A DNA stretch of 64,000 bases from Oryza sativa Japonica Group. Taxonomy: Eukaryota > Streptophyta > Magnoliopsida > Poales > Poaceae. Below the pieces are notes generated by a model. The model was not told the origin of the DNA, searched no databases, and was given only the letters and a program-made list of their open reading frames with translations. Shown here in pieces: positions 1 through 13,536 of the stretch. The DNA is taken from contig NC_089039.1 of assembly GCF_034140825.1 (NCBI RefSeq), positions 3,308,001-3,372,000 on the forward strand, given 5' to 3'. Every line of letters starts with the position of its first letter. Within the stretch, counting starts at the first letter, position 1. A program made the position numbers and the translations under genes.

Positions 1-580
1 TCCGCTCAACTTCCCTTTAAATTTTTTGAGGGAATAGAGTTAGAGAGGTCTTGGGAGCGTGATGGCGCGAGGAAAAACAGAAGGGACTCAACGAGGTGTT
101 GGTTTGTTTGGTGCAGGGGATGCGGCGTTGCTCTGGCCAGCGCAAGGCAGTGGCGGTGGTGCGAGCAGGTCGCTAGCGCCGACGTGGTGACGGCTGCGAC
201 CGAGCTGATGGACGGTGGCACAATGAGGAGGGCACGCACCAAGGAACTCGCCGTGAGGGCGAGGGCGACGACTGTCATGTGGATCCAGGGCGGCATCGCC
301 GGAGCTACGCCAGTCGGAATTGGTGTGGTGCCGTCGCCGCCGTTCCCTGTCATCGTCGTCCGCGTTGCCTGGGGAGTGGGGTGTCGAGGAGGAGTTCCGG
401 AGGCCATGTCGAGCTCCGACCCGATGCTGCGCTAGAAGGAGGGGATCGAGAGAAGAGACATATGAGAGTTGACATGTGGATCAACCCAAGGACATTTTTG
501 ATATTTCACGCGATTTTTCTCTCCTCCTTATCCGGAAATTATTATTTTAATAGATACGGTGTCCACTAGCAAATATCTAA
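1..580. other. Intergenic, no supported gene
   Basis: This GC-rich stretch has overlapping open frames on both strands (for example 184-435 plus and 6-407 minus), but none shows a recognisable domain or coherent splice context. The frames look like by-products of high GC content. It could be upstream or edge sequence of a gene outside the window. Confidence 0.5.
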
Positions 581-1349
581 GGGCATGCCCAACACAGGGT
601 ATAGCCCCATAAAAAAAGGTGATGCCAAGTGGGATGAAACCACACCGGTGATATCCCTCACACAGTGCAAGCCATACCCCTATCTTATTTTTACGTTTCA
701 GTACCTGTCAGTCGGTCACATTTTGCATTTTAACCCTTGGATTATTTTTATTTGCATATACATACAATATTTGCAATATACCCCCTAAAAATCACAAACA
801 TATATAAATACCACCATCAGTCCTCTCATGACCATCTCCCCTCCCAATCTCTCCCCGGCGCTCCCCTCCCTGGCGGTGCGCCTCTCTCCCCGACACTGGA
901 TTGAGGCGCAACAGCAACGGATGAAGGCGGCGGCGGCGAATCGAGGCGGTGTCGCCGGATCGAGCGGCGGATCGAGGCGCGGTAGTGGCAGATTGAGGCG
1001 CGGCAACGCCGGATGGAGGCGGCAGGGGCGGATCGAGGCACGTTGGCGCCGGATGGAGGCGGCGGCGCCCCATCTTCTTCTCCCCTGCCTACTTCCTCGC
1101 CATCTTCGACCTTGGCGCAGGAGGTAGTTGGCCTCAACGTCCTGGGGCTACGGGACAGAGCGACACCTCTCCCCCAATTCGGTTCCTCGCCCATTCCTCA
1201 CATTTTCCTCGCCAAAAGCTGACGAAACCATACGACACTCTGCAGGGGGTCGCGGAGCTCTGCGAGGGCACGGTCCCAGTCGAGCTGGCACAAATATTCG
1301 CGTCAAGAGGGGTGAGACCACACTCTAGCGTGGAGCGTTGGGCATGGCC
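581..1349. mobile_element. Non-autonomous Harbinger-like DNA transposon
   Basis: The left end GGGCATGCCCAACAC (581-595) and the reverse complement of the right end, GGCCATGCCCAACGC (1335-1349), form an imperfect terminal inverted repeat (13 of 15 identical). Both ends are flanked by the trinucleotide TAA (578-580 and 1350-1352), the 3-bp TWA duplication typical of PIF/Harbinger elements. The interior from about 830 to 1130 is very GC-rich and full of degenerate GGATCGAGGC/GGATGGAGGCGG motifs, unlike the AT-rich flanks. No transposase is visible. The GC-rich core could be captured genic sequence. Only the ends and target duplication are seen directly; the superfamily is inferred. Confidence 0.6.
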
Positions 1350-1775
1350 TAACTCTTGAGAGTGTCTTCACCTAAAAATCACTTTGCGCGATATCCTACT
1401 GCTAAAACTGCGAAGTCACGATGTCATGTAACATCATTTACCTTAAAAAAAAAGGGACAGAAGGAGTACAACTTAAAGGTAGGAGAAAAATAGTCATACG
1501 AGTGAAGAAAAACAGAACAGAATATTATCATTGGCTCAAGTATTATGCATTAATGGGGCCCCATTTTGCTTTCCGGGCCGTTAATCGGCCGGCCCAATTG
1601 CAAATGATACTTTCTTTTTTCTGGAGTAAAAAAAAAAAGGAAACAAACGAAAAAAAGACCAAAGCTTCTCCTCCTCCTCCGGCTTTCCCTTTTCTGTTCT
1701 TCCTTCCACTCGCAAACTCTCCAAGAAGAAGAAGTTGCGAGCCAATCCCCGCTTGCGATCCCGACCTGGCCACGG
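1350..1775. promoter_or_regulatory. 5' flank of the unknown gene
   Basis: This is AT-rich sequence followed by pyrimidine-rich DNA (1660-1740), probably the promoter and 5' UTR of the gene starting at 1776. No clear TATA box was identified. Confidence 0.4.
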
Positions 1776-4434
1776 ATGGTGGGCGGCGGCGGCGGCGGGG
1801 AGGCGGCAATGTCGCCGCCTTCGGGCGGCGGGAAGCGCGGGAGGGATCCGGAGGAGGACGTGTACGTGGACAACCTCCACTCCCACAAGCGCTACCTCAG
1901 CGAGGTCTCTCTCTCTCTCCCTCTCCCCATGGGCCATGGCAGCGCCCGCCCTCTGCGTCCGGGGAATTTTCGTGGCTCGGTGTTCTTGGGGGGTGGCCGC
2001 CGCGGCTCGGATTCGGGGCGGTTTCGTTTCTTGGTTAATTTGGGTGTCGGTAGAGAGAGAGGATTTTCTCCGTTGTTCCGTCGATTTGTGTGGCCTTTTT
2101 TTACTCTGTGATTATTGGAATTGAAGCGAAATGGGACTCAGGGATTCGGGTAATTTACTTTGATTTATTACTGGTTATATCACTAGTCTTTTTCAGGTTT
2201 AGGGGCTTTTTTTTGGTGCTTTGCACGTTCCCTTCATTCTATTAATTAATTAATTACCTATTCTTGTTTGTCTCGATCCGTGTTCATTTGACTCTGATTC
2301 TTGGGCGATTTCGTCGTTTTGGATGCTGAATTGTACTATGTTCTTCTGTTTCTTTCTTTCCTCTCGCTCTGTGAAACGGTGCTGCCTTGCTTCAGTTCTT
2401 GGTGTACTAGTTCATATCCCACTCTAGAATGCAATTCATTTATATTATTACTGTGAGACCAAAATTCCAGTGTTTTACTTATATGTTAGATTGGATATTG
2501 GCTATTGCAGATAATGGCATCCAGTTTGAATGGATTGTCTGTCGGAGATTCACTGGTTGACAATATCATGGAGTCCCCTGCGAGGTCGGAGAATACCTCT
2601 TATTTCAGGTATGTGTGCTCAGATTTTATCTACATTTTTCTTACAAAGTTGATGAACTTCGTCTGTGCTTGTTCATGTATACATGCTCAATTTTGTGGTG
2701 TAAGAAATCGGAGTATTCAATATTGAAGGTAAGAAGATGATGGTGAAGGCCTCATTATTATGTGTGCATTATTCATTTACTTGCCGAAGTTAATAGTTAG
2801 TCTAACTTGTAGAGGCAAATAAAGTTCTATGTCAACTTCAGACTTCAGTTGTAACGTGATCCATCTTTTGCCCCCAAAAAAATGGTTAAATGGATAGGTG
2901 TGATCAAAATTTAGAAATTTATCTATGTTTTTTTTCCTGGATCAGAATGTTTAGCAAGTTAGTAAGTTGTAAGCATGCTTTATGATTGAGGGGTTGTAAC
3001 CCATGATCAATGGGAAGTAATCGGGATTGGCTGTCCTTTTCGTCTTAATTGAACGACATACAGACCTCCTATGGGTTCTTCAAATTAAAATCAATAGTTA
3101 TCCTCGATATCTCTACTTTAACCGAAAGCCATATTTATAGGTAGCTTAAGGCACCTCACAACATGACATTTTGTAGGGTGAATATTTCAATTTCTTATTG
3201 TTGCAAACTTCATGTTAATTTCTCATACCATGATGGATGTATGAAATTTCTAGATTTTTTTTTAGTTGGTTCTAGTAGTTTTGCATGTGCACTGTTTGCT
3301 CATGGATAATCTGGACAGCAATCTGTTGTCTGTATGCTTTCTGGGTGAACTGGTTGTTCTGGAGAGCGTGATTTGATCTCCTCAATGATTGCTTGAACAC
3401 TTGCACCGGCATGTTGACATTGAAACTCATGAAACATAGGTCTTTGGCATGTTCCTGCACATGCTAAGCAAACAAGATGCCCACAAACTTACATATCCAT
3501 GGCACAGGCCATGTGGAAGGAGCACTTTGTTTGATGACAGAAACTCTGGCACAAGTAACATTTTTCAACATGCCGATGAATACACACTTAGATACACATG
3601 CTGATGACACAAGTACTTTACAGTAAGATAATTAAATATCATCCAGAATATAATTTTCTAATTAGCTAATATATTCGATAGAATGCATTGCTAGTTTTGT
3701 TCAATCAAATTTAGCTCTTATACTTCTCAGCACATATCATGGTCTAGTTCAGGTCTGTGTTTCACCATGAGTCTTGTTATATGTCTCCTTGCAGGGATGA
3801 AATAATATCCCAATACTCACCAATGTCTGAAGATTCAGATGACTACCGGTGCTACGACACTCAATTACCCAATGGAAGTCAAACCGATGCAATGGTTAGC
3901 CCTTCAACTAGTCCAATGTCATCCCCACACCGATTCCAGAAACCACAATCTGGTCTTTTATCCGCAAACCCGTACCCTCTGCCCAGCTGCTCACTCTCGT
4001 CGGTCGTCTGCTCTAATCCTCGTCGTGGCTCTGAAAATGAAGGCCGGTTCCCATCTTCTCCAAATGACATGTGCCATGGAGGTGACCTGAGGAAAACAGC
4101 ACTACTGAGGTCAGTGCAAATGAGGGTTCAGGGACCACATGCATATGAACTGTCGTTCTGTGGCAGACAAGAACAAGAACATGCACACGACCATGAGGAT
4201 GAACATCAGCATGAACATCTAGAGGGTTTGGAAGGGGCAGAAAGATCGTCATCACATAGAGAAACAATCAGTGATGGAGTCAGTTACCAGATGCCGGAAA
4301 ACAGCTATGGGCGACCAGAGCATGATATAGATTACATTGAGGATTGCACCCCGCATGGTTGTCTGAGTGACCTCAAGTTTAAGCAAGAGGACAAGGACTG
4401 TAGTAAACTAACCAGCATGGATAAGAATAGGTAG
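1776..4434 (+). CDS. Unrecognised plant protein, His-rich C-terminal part, 3 exons
   Basis: The gene is not recognised by name. Coding exons are 1776-1904, 2511-2608 and 3795-4434, joined by GT-AG introns of 606 and 1186 bp, giving 288 residues. The start is chosen because the methionine opens a frame running cleanly into the exon 1 donor (GCGAG/GTCTCT). The N-terminus is Gly-rich, followed by a DPEEDVYVDNLHSHKRYLSE segment and then SSLNGLSVGDSLVDNIMESP and DEIISQYSPMSEDSDDY. These look like conserved short motifs in an otherwise disordered Ser/Pro-rich chain. Residues of roughly 190-215 are rich in His and Glu (EHAHDHEDEHQHEH). There is no signal peptide, membrane segment or known fold. KRGR and the acidic, low-complexity content would suit a nuclear or regulatory protein, but that is speculation. 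Confidence 0.75.
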
Positions 4435-5739
4435 CAGAGAGATCACACCATATGCCATTTTCCTGGAAATTATTTTTGTGGGAGATTATGGCTCATATGC
4501 TTATGATAATTCTGATTGATGTTCAATCCACTGTAACCCCTAGTATGAACATGTGCTTTTCGAGATCCTGAAATTGTAACCTTTGAGTAAAATTAACCCC
4601 TGAAATGCGGTATTTTAGCGCCATTTGATTGTCTACACAACCTCAAAATGGTATGAACTGATACATCATTCTGTGCTATAGCTTCGCCGGTTGGGATCAT
4701 GTACAAATGGAACTAAATGTTCCTGGATGAAATTTAACCTTAGCAGTTACTGCTGCAGAACTTTATTTTCTGGATTTGTGCATATCACCTCAGGTTATTA
4801 GTACTTGACAGTATTTACTGCTGCAGAACTTCTTTATTTTCTGGATTTGTGCATATCGTTCTTATTTAACTCTCAGGTTATTAGTACTTGACAGTATTTA
4901 CTGCTGCAGAACTTTTAAATTTTCTGGATTTGTGCGTATCATTTTTGGGCAGGGCCATTATTTTTTTTTCCTCTTATCTTATATGTATTGTTGATTTGTT
5001 CCAGCTCTACCGGATGTCTGCAAAGACACTCCGCAACTTATAATATTCAGTTGATAATCTGAACGAACGGAATTACAGTTGTCGTTCAAAATCGTTCCAA
5101 TTACAGTTGTTTTTCTGCATCTACAAGATTAAACTTATTATGGTTGGTTTGAATAAACGTTTTGTAGTCTATCTCAGCTGAAACTGGTTTCTACAGTTGC
5201 TTTCTAACTATATATAAAACGCTGATATAATTAAAATATTTTAATTTCGAACCAAGCTCGAAGAAGGCAGAACTAGCTTGATGCCCATCCCCTACACATA
5301 CACTGAACAAAACAAAATAGGAGCAACTCCACATTCTTCAAACCCAAAAGCAAAAGCAACATATGCTCTCTTTCACCAGGGTAAACAGAAATAATGTAAA
5401 CTGAATTATCAAATTATTGGATTGACAAACGTAGAACGGTGTCATCACTCATCACGGGATGGTTACAAAACCTCTTGTGTTCTTGAGTAAACTAGCTGAT
5501 TGCTATGTCAATCCCTGTAACCACAAAAGCAAATAGCAGAAAGAAAAAAAAAAGATCATGCCGGGCAGTGGGATACATGTTTGTTCAACAGAATACCCAA
5601 CTAACGAACTTCCATTGCCATCTCTTGCTGATATCGATATTGCCTTTTCTTTTCATTTCTTTCTGTTTTCCATTCTTGGAGACAGGCATTGCGCTACTGA
5701 CTATACCCCAATTGCTCGTCGGGGTACGTGGGACACCCT
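4435..5739. other. Convergent spacer between the unknown gene and PDIL2-1
   Basis: This holds the 3' ends of two converging genes. It contains a three-copy tandem repeat (4745-4950, listed separately) and AT-rich sequence. An open frame at 5505-5774 overlaps the PDIL2-1 3' end and is not supported as a gene. Confidence 0.6.
4745..4950. repeat. Three-copy tandem repeat downstream of the unknown gene
   Basis: The core TACTGCTGCAGAACTT followed by TTTTCTGGATTTGTGC and CAGGTTATTAGTACTTGACA occurs three times, starting near 4748, 4817 and 4900, with small indels between copies (unit about 70-82 bp). The copies are nearly identical, so the expansion looks young. It lies about 310 bp past the stop codon, at or beyond the 3' UTR. 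Confidence 0.8.
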
Positions 5740-8648
<2,909 letters not shown>

Positions 8649-8791
8649 GGCTGGGTGCGCTTGAGCTGCGAGCTCGTGAGAGGAGAAGAGAAGATGGAGG
8701 TTAACGAGTTTGTGGGAAAAATCTCCGGCCGTTAAATCAAACGGAACGGGGAGTTTTGCGAATAGGACCCGCACGTTTGGTGATTTTTTTT
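8649..8791 (-). promoter_or_regulatory. Short proximal promoter and 5' UTR of PDIL2-1
   Basis: Only 143 bp separate the PDIL2-1 start codon from the right-hand boundary of the small Helitron-like element. No ERSE or UPRE-like sequence is seen in this interval, in contrast with the ERdj3B promoter. No TATA box was identified. Confidence 0.4.
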
Positions 8792-9029
8792 CTACCTAAA
8801 TACCGGTGCGTTGCAACGGGAATTTAAAAAGAGAACCCTCAACACTTTAAAGCCCTCAAAAATATTAAAAAAATATTCTCTCTGTTTGATGGTTTGAGGT
8901 TGGGGAAGGGACAAAAGTCCACCTACCCACTATTTGAAGACCCATATGGCAGTAGTGATGGCTTGTGGTGGATTCACCATTCACCATCCACCATCACCAT
9001 TGGGTGTTTTAAAGGAGTATAGATATAGA
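8792..9029 (-). mobile_element. Small non-autonomous Helitron-like element (238 bp)
   Basis: Read on the minus strand it begins TCTATATCTATACTCC after an A (9030) and ends with a hairpin-forming CCCGTTGCAACGCACCGG followed by TATTTAGGTAG. This TC start plus GC hairpin about 10 bp before the end is the layout of grass Helitrons, which normally end in CTRR. The last four bases here (GTAG) deviate from that. It has the same orientation as the larger Helitron at 11446-12489. Family assignment rests on remembered end sequences. Confidence 0.55.
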
Positions 9030-9600
9030 TATTGCTATAGTCTAATAGTAGTATTCAGTTATCAAGTTGTTCAATTGTTTAATTTTCATATACTGAGTGC
9101 CTGGTAAGACTGTCAATGGCATTATTTTTTTTACCTCTGCACTTCGTAGAGAGCTTATTTACTACTTCCTCTGTTTTATATTATAAGATTTTCTAGCATT
9201 GCCCATATTCATATATATGTTAATCAATCTAGGCATATATGTATGCCTAGATTCATTAATATCTATATGAATGTAGGCAATACTAGAAAATCTTATAACC
9301 TGAAACGGAGGTAGTAGAAAGATTATGTTAAGAAAAAGTTTTTTATGCATTGAAGAAGGCATCCACGTTTTAGGGTTTCACATGCGATGGTTACCGTAGT
9401 AACCAGGTTTATTGTTCATCGCCGGGGTTCAGTAACGGTAAGAGCTTGGCAACCTCACCAAGTTCAACGGAATTAAAATGGAATTTTGATTATTTTTTAA
9501 TAAATTGTATCCGCTTTTTTATGGTTTACCACAGAAACTAAGCTTACCATCCATCACGGAGGTAACCCCTCCTCCCCTAGTAAGAAAAAACCATGGCTCC
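9030..9600. other. AT-rich spacer with a Stowaway MITE
   Basis: No gene is seen. It contains the MITE at 9165-9314 and a moderately GC-rich piece around 9365-9450 without recognisable features. Confidence 0.6.
9165..9314. mobile_element. Stowaway MITE (150 bp)
   Basis: The ends CTTCCTCTGTTTTATATTAT and the reverse complement of its right end (CTACCTCCGTTTCAGGTTAT) form inverted repeats flanked by TA on both sides (9163-9164, 9315-9316). The interior pairs extensively with itself (TCATTAATATCTATATGAAT). It is the same subfamily as the copy at 15088-15277. Confidence 0.85.
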
Positions 9601-10920
9601 TTTTTGAAGCATAGGTTTTGCAATTTTGTAAAAATGTATTTACTAGAGTGAGAAGAGAACTATGCAGGATTTTGTAAAAAAATATCTACTACAATAAGAA
9701 TAACGCAGGAAATACATAGAATTTTGTACAAATTTAATTACTAGAGTGGGACTACTCATTTGGAGAGTGCTAGGGTGAGAATTATATAGAATTTTGCCAA
9801 AAAATATCTACCATAGTGAGACTGGTCCATTTGAAAGGCTATATTTGCAATTTTGTAAAAAAAAATCTACTAGAGTGAGAATTGTGTAGGGAAGAAAGAA
9901 AAGGAAAAAATTAGACTTAAGAAAAAAAAATGAAAGGCTATGGTTGCAATTTTGTTAAAAAAAATTAGCTTAGAGTGAGAATTATGCTACGTAAAGAGAA
10001 AAAAAAAGAAGGCTATGATTGTAATTTTGTAAAAAGTTATCTACTAGAGTGAGAAATGGTCCTTTTGGAAGGCTATATTTGTAACTTTGTAAAAATTTGT
10101 CTGCTAGAGTGAGAATTTACTGAATATTGCAGTTTATAAAAAAAATGAAAATTTAGTGGGGAGAAAGAAAAGAAAAAAAATGGAAGAATTGGAAGGCTAT
10201 GTTTGCAAATTATAAAAAAAATTAGAGTGAGAATTTAGTGAATATTGCAATTTGGAAGGCTATGTTTGCAATTTTTAGAAAAATTAAAAATAAAAAGTTA
10301 AGAAAAAATTGGAGTGAGAATTTAGTAAATATTGCAATTTGGAAGGCTATGTTTGCAATTTTTAAAAAATAAATAAAAAATAGAGTGATAATTTAGTGAT
10401 TATTGCAATTTGGAATGCTATGTTTGCAATTAAAAAATTGAAAAGAAAAAATTAACAAAAAAATATAGTGAGAATTTAGTGAATATTTCAATTTGGAAGG
10501 CTATGTTTGCAATTTTTTTAAAAAAATGAAAATAAAAAAAGAATGAGAATTTAGTGAATATTGCAATTTGTAAGGCTATGTTTGTAATTTTTAGAAAAAT
10601 GAATTTAATGAATATTGCAATTTGGAAGGCTATGTTTGTAATTTAAAAAAATAATTTGGAAGGCTATGTTTGCAATTTTAAAAAAACTGAAAAGAAAAAA
10701 AGAGTGAGAACTTAGTGAATATTGCAATTTGTAAGGCTATGTTTGCAATTTTTAGAAAATGAATTTAGTGAATATTGCAATTTGGAAGGCTATGTTTGTA
10801 ATTTTTTAAAAAATGAAAATAAATAATAGGATTTTTAGAAAAATGAATTTAGTGAATATTGCAATTTGGAAGGCTATGTTTGTAATTTTTTAAAAAAATG
10901 AAAAGAAATAATAGAAAAAA
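9601..10920. repeat. AT-rich degenerate minisatellite beside the tRNA gene
   Basis: The motif GGAAGGCTATGTTTGCAATTT recurs about 15 times between 9836 and 10880 with variants (GGCTATATTTGC, GGCTATGATTGT). It is usually followed by A-rich filler and GTGAGAATTTAGTGAATATT. Spacing is irregular, about 30-95 bp. Left copies (9600-10090) are more diverged and carry a longer CTACTAGAGTGAGAA segment, while right copies (10190-10880) are more alike, which suggests expansion toward the tRNA. No open frame of note occurs. Confidence 0.85.
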
Positions 10921-10926
10921 AATAAC

Positions 10927-10949
10927 GCTAGAAGGAGGGCTTGAACCTC

Positions 10950-10982
<33 letters not shown>

Positions 10983-10999
10983 AACTGAGCTATTCCAGC
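10927..10999 (-). tRNA. tRNA-Asn (GTT)
   Basis: The 73-nt minus-strand sequence folds into a full cloverleaf. It has acceptor GCTGGAA/TTCTAGC (one G-U pair), D arm GCTC/GAGC, anticodon stem TGTGG/CCACA enclosing the loop CTGTTAA (anticodon GTT), and T arm GGAGG/CCTCC with loop TTCAAGC. A box TAGCTCAGTTGG and B box GGTTCAAGCCC, the internal RNA polymerase III promoter, are intact. There is no intron and no encoded CCA. It matches the usual plant nuclear tRNA-Asn, so it is probably functional. Confidence 0.95.
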
Positions 11000-11445
11000 T
11001 ACTGATTAGTATGTCTCCAAAAGTTCTAAAAACAAGTATTGCATCAGTCCTGTATTAGCAGTTCGCTTGTGCAAAGGATGTAGCGTGTTTGGTTTAATCT
11101 ATGTTATTTTTACATATTTTTATCAAATTATTGTCGTAGATTGTTTGTTCCACGATTTAATAAATATGATTTTCTTTTTCAAAGAAAAACTTTCTCATGC
11201 TTCTTATGTTTCTTATACCACTTAGTTATTTGTTAACTTTACTTTTTAAAATATTCAAATTATCTCTATAATTAAGTAGATAGATTGTGAAATTAATTTA
11301 ATTAATGAATAATCTGTTTCAAATGCTACCTATCAGCTTATAGAGAAAGAGAATGTCACTGCTTCGGCGAGAGGATACAGTTTCCTGAAAATATAACAGA
11401 ATCTATCTTTCAACGAGCTATGCATAGTTTTTTCTGTTTTATGGA
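11000..11445. other. AT-rich spacer
   Basis: No gene or clear repeat is seen between the tRNA gene and the large Helitron. Confidence 0.6.
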
Positions 11446-12489
11446 CTAGCAAAAATGCTTGTACGTTGCAACATATGAAAGAAAATTTTCATAATTAATA
11501 AAAACCCTGTTAATTTAAACGATAAACTGAAACAAGACAAAACAAAATTAGAAATCATATAGCATTGAGCCAAGTTGCGCTTGCTTCATACGTCGTCACA
11601 TGAAAAACACCACATGTACACATTTACATAACCTCACAAATCGATTGGGTGGCTCTTCCATAAGTTGATGTATTTGTATTTAGATACACTTCATCGACCG
11701 AAGTTTGAAATTTTGAATATTCAGTTAGTGGAAGTTTTTTTTATTGTAGATACAAGTTAAACAATGACAATTTCAAAAGACAAATATTTATGAGAAGAGA
11801 AAATAAGAGGATGAAAAAAGAGAAAAAAGGAGAGGAGATTGGAAGGGGAGGGAGAGGATCAGGAGGAAGAGAGAGAAGATGGTGATCGAGTGAGGAACGG
11901 ATGGGAGGGGGTAAAAAACCCCGTATGTACACATTTTCATAAACTCACAAATCGATTGGGTGGCTCTTCCATAAATTGACGTGTGTGTATTTTGATACAC
12001 CTCATTAACCAAAGTTTAAAATTTTGACTATTCAATTAGCGGAAGTTTCTTTTTACTGTAGATACAACTCAAGCAATGACAATTTCAAAAGAAAGATATT
12101 TACGATAAGAGAAAAATAAGAGGATGAAAAAAGAGAAAAGGGAGAAAAAGAAGAGAGGAGATTGGAAGGAGAGGGAGAGGATTCAAGATGATCATGAGGA
12201 AAAAAAAGAGAGAAAAATGACGGCGATCAGGGAAGGGACGAGCGGGAGAGGATGGCGAGATGATGTGGGCCGGTTGGGTTGGGCTGGGAGGGGGATGGGT
12301 TGGGTTAGGTTGAGATGGAGAGTGTATAAATATAATAGTTATTTTAGACTCACATCGAATTGGATACGAGCGACATAAAACCTATTCAAACATGGATGAC
12401 GTAACGACTCAAAAACCAATTCAAACACGGCTGTCATACCTAAATTTCAGCGAAAACATCTTCGGTTTTTATAATAGTAGAGATAGAGA
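11446..12489 (-). mobile_element. Non-autonomous Helitron (about 1044 bp)
   Basis: On the minus strand it starts TCTCTATCTCTACTATTATA after a host A (12490) and ends TTTTTGCTAG (11446) before a host T (11445). This is the expected insertion between A and T with TC and CTRR ends. A palindromic GTTGCAAC lies about 25 bp before the 3' end where the terminal hairpin of the family sits, although the stem is weakened. No Rep/helicase coding is visible. The interior contains a 311-bp tandem duplication (listed separately) and purine-rich DNA. Boundaries and strand are seen; the family name comes from known grass Helitron ends. Confidence 0.75.
11607..12240. repeat. Two-copy direct repeat of about 311 bp inside the Helitron
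   Basis: The blocks starting near 11607 and 11918 align over about 310 bp. Both share ATCGATTGGGTGGCTCTTCC, then GATACA..TCA, then CAATGACAATTTCAAAAGA, then AAGAGGATGAAAAAAGAGA, then GGAGAGGA. They differ by many substitutions, so the duplication is older than the other tandem repeats in this window. Confidence 0.8.
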
Positions 12490-12697
12490 TAAATGACACT
12501 GGCTAAATAACTGAATGATTTATAATAATCATCCGCGTGTACAAAAGATCTGCATGCACTTATGTGAGGCATTCCAACACCTCAATCGACGAGGTTTAAT
12601 TACATAAAGAATGATGTTTTCTTGTCTTGATTTCGATACCATTTTGCAAATACGATAATTAAAATGGGATGAGAAAAATATAGCCTACTCACTCCGT

Positions 12698-12930
12698 ATC
12701 AAAATATATGGCAAAACCAATTTTCCTAAGTCATAATATAAGACGTGCATGTATGCATACATAACTATCGCCTCTTGGCCCTTTAAATTTGGTTTATTTT
12801 AAATCCTCTAACATTAAGCTCCCCAATCACATTGCCTACATGTATGAATATGATCAACGAGAAGGTGATTAAATTATTTCTTGGTTTCTATGTTAGGAGT
12901 GATTGAGCCTTATATTTAGGATATGAGGAG
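12698..12930. mobile_element. Stowaway-like MITE, decayed
   Basis: The ends CTCACTCCGTATCAAAATAT and the reverse complement of the right end (CTCCTCATATCCTAAATATA) are flanked by TA (12696-12697, 12931-12932). The inverted repeats are diverged, so this is an old copy. Confidence 0.6.
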
Positions 12931-13056
12931 TATAACGGTGGCTCTATTTTTTTTTCTCTCATATCTTTCTTAATTAACTTTTGTATGAGAGCCGACCCTT
13001 CTCATTATTTATTCTCTTTCCTCCATAGGTGTTTGTAGACGGTTTAGAGTTTACTA

Positions 13057-13289
13057 CTCCTTCCGTTTCAGGTTATAAGACGTTTTGACTTTGATCAAAG
13101 TCAAACTACTTTAAATATGACTAAGTTTATGCACAAATATAATAATATTTATAATACCAAATTAGTATCATTAAATCAATAATTGAATATATCTTTATAA
13201 TAATTTTGTGCTGAGTTAAAAATTTTATTATTTTTTCTACAAACTTAGTCAAACTTAAAGCAGTTTGACTTAACCTGAAACGGAGGGAG
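13057..13289. mobile_element. Stowaway MITE (233 bp)
   Basis: CTCCTTCCGTTTCAGGTTAT and the reverse complement of the right end (CTCCCTCCGTTTCAGGTTAA) form inverted repeats, flanked by TA (13055-13056, 13290-13291). The interior contains TTTGACTTTGATCAAAGTCAAA and ends with matching TTTGACTTAACC. No coding capacity. Confidence 0.9.
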
Positions 13290-13293
13290 TAGT

Positions 13294-13536
13294 AGAGCAA
13301 GTTTAATAGTATAGGCAACTACTAGCTCCAATTCATCTATAGCCAATCTAATAGCTCATTCATACAATAGTTACATACTACACTATTGATACTTGGCCCA
13401 CCTGTCATACACACACTATATCTTGAAGTCCGTGCTACAGCTGGTTACAAATCTGTAGCCGCTGCTCTTCTATCTTCTCATTTATCTTCTTAAAATATGT
13501 TTGCAGCTGACTTATAGTCTGCTATTGTACTGCTCT
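13294..13536. mobile_element. MITE with AGAGCAAGTTTAATAGTAT ends
   Basis: The left end AGAGCAAGTTTAATAGTATA resembles the inverted right end AGAGCAGTACAATAGCAG. It begins directly after the TA duplication of the neighbouring Stowaway. A related fragment lies at 23723-23850. The superfamily is not assigned because no clear target duplication was found. Confidence 0.55.

Noticed and set aside
1421-2038. 205-codon plus-strand frame covering the first exon of the unknown gene
   Set aside because: Different frame from the chain that splices cleanly; poly-Lys and poly-Pro runs mark it as accidental.
9601-10920. CRISPR-like repeat array
   Set aside because: Irregular spacing, degenerate AT-rich units and no unique spacers; it is a eukaryotic minisatellite.
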